Source of the DNA: Alphaproteobacteria bacterium
Lineage (GTDB): Bacteria > Pseudomonadota > Alphaproteobacteria > Micropepsales > Micropepsaceae
Direction: 5' to 3'
Assembly (NCBI GenBank): GCA_003131925.1
Contig: PKWC01000267.1
Location: forward strand, 7,939 to 13,589
DNA: 5,651 nt
The translations under genes were made by a program, and so were the position numbers. Shown here piece by piece: positions 5,164 to 5,651 of this stretch. The notes beneath the pieces are model-generated. The model was not told where the DNA came from. It saw nothing but the letters and a program-made list of their open reading frames with translations, and searched no databases. Every line of letters begins with the position of its first letter. The stretch's first letter is position 1.

Positions 5164-5651
5164 ATGACCGTCCCGATTGTGTTCGACCGGAGAACCTATG
5201 GCGCACGGCGCGGCCGTGCAGCGCGAAGCGCGGGCGATCAATTTCTTGTCCATCAGGTTGCCGAGAGTATGGCGGAGCGCCTGGGCGCGGTGAAGAAGAG
5301 CTTCAGCCGCGGGCTCGATCTGGGCTCTCGAAGTGCGAGCTTCGCGCGTCTGGCGCCGTATGCCGGATATTGGGTCCGCACGGGCCTCTCTCCCGCGGAC
5401 GAAGCAGTTTCCCTTGTCGCAGATGAGGAGGCGTTGCCGTTCGCGGGGCGAAGCTTCGATCTGGTCGTGAGCGTTCTCTCGCTGCATGCAGTCAACGATC
5501 TGCCCGGGGCTCTTTTGCAGATTCGCCGCGCGCTGAAGCCGGATGGACTCTTTCTTGCGTCCTTGTTCGGGGGCGCAACGCTTGGTGAGTTGCGCCGTGC
5601 GTTCGCTGCCGGCGAAGTCGAGCGGAGAGGCGGCGCGAGCCCCCGCGTCGC
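5164..5651 (+). CDS. NDUFAF5/BioC-like class I SAM-methyltransferase-fold protein, N-terminal part
   Basis: 162 codons of an open frame that runs off the right edge. The start MTVPIVFDRRTYGARRGRAA (1-20) is the family's FDR...RR opening, and the later segments match human NDUFAF5 closely: ADEEALPF (86-93), FDLVVSVLSLHAVNDLPGAL (98-117), IRRALKPDGLF (120-130), FGGATLGELRRAF (135-147) and GGASPRV (156-162). NDUFAF5 modifies an arginine of complex I subunit NDUFS7 by hydroxylation during assembly; bacterial relatives are usually annotated as methyltransferases or BioC-like. Motif I is poor here (LDLGSRSASFARL, 51-63), and TGLSP stands where a ribose-binding acid is expected. The ATG at 5164 has an AGGCGG sequence 10 bases upstream. 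It diverges from comF over 54 bases. Biotin-pathway BioC is less likely because the similarity is to the NDUFAF5 branch and no bio genes are nearby. Confidence 0.88.
   Translation, partial: MTVPIVFDRRTYGARRGRAARSAGDQFLVHQVAESMAERLGAVKKSFSRGLDLGSRSASFARLAPYAGYWVRTGLSPADEAVSLVADEEALPFAGRSFDLVVSVLSLHAVNDLPGALLQIRRALKPDGLFLASLFGGATLGELRRAFAAGEVERRGGASPRV

Noticed and set aside
5119..5495. Minus-strand frames (80 and 122 codons) at the right end
   Set aside because: They lie opposite the NDUFAF5-like gene, which has strong family similarity in the plus frame.

Overview
The window is GC-rich DNA with tightly packed housekeeping genes, most likely from an alphaproteobacterium. Hyphomicrobiales/Rhizobiales is a reasonable guess, but the genus cannot be read from this sequence. 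The neighbourhood ptsP-lysC-ubiG-DUF1178-Nit-grxC-comF-(NDUFAF5/BioC-like) is a chromosomal arrangement I recognise from alphaproteobacteria. I see no phage, transposon, CRISPR or RNA genes, and no gap above about 105 bases without a gene. The two outermost genes run off the window.

Layout. On the minus strand at the left are the N-terminal GAF part of ptsP (nitrogen-type PTS enzyme I, cut by the window edge) and, upstream of it, lysC (aspartokinase with tandem ACT domains). A 62-base divergent spacer separates lysC from ubiG (plus strand, ubiquinone O-methyltransferase). ubiG ends exactly where a convergent minus-strand block ends, with no base between the stop codons. That block is transcribed from right to left as comF, grxC, a Nit-type amidase and a DUF1178 protein. 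The grxC and Nit genes overlap by ATGA. A strong stem-loop lies just after the Nit stop codon, before DUF1178. Diverging from comF across 54 bases is a partial plus-strand gene for an NDUFAF5-like class I methyltransferase-fold protein.

How the genes relate. lysC begins aspartate-family amino-acid synthesis, and ptsP begins the nitrogen-PTS phosphorelay. ubiG and the NDUFAF5-like gene both serve the respiratory chain, through ubiquinone synthesis and (by homology) complex I assembly. Glutaredoxin and the Nit amidase both concern glutathione: one uses it as reductant, the other repairs its deaminated form. DUF1178 sits in the same block and has no known function.

There is no obvious new defence or mobile system here. 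The observations most worth checking are a likely internal translation start in lysC that would make a separate regulatory subunit, the Nit/DUF1178 hairpin, the eroded SAM pocket of the NDUFAF5-like protein, the CPHC active site of the glutaredoxin, and a possible leaderless promoter for comF.
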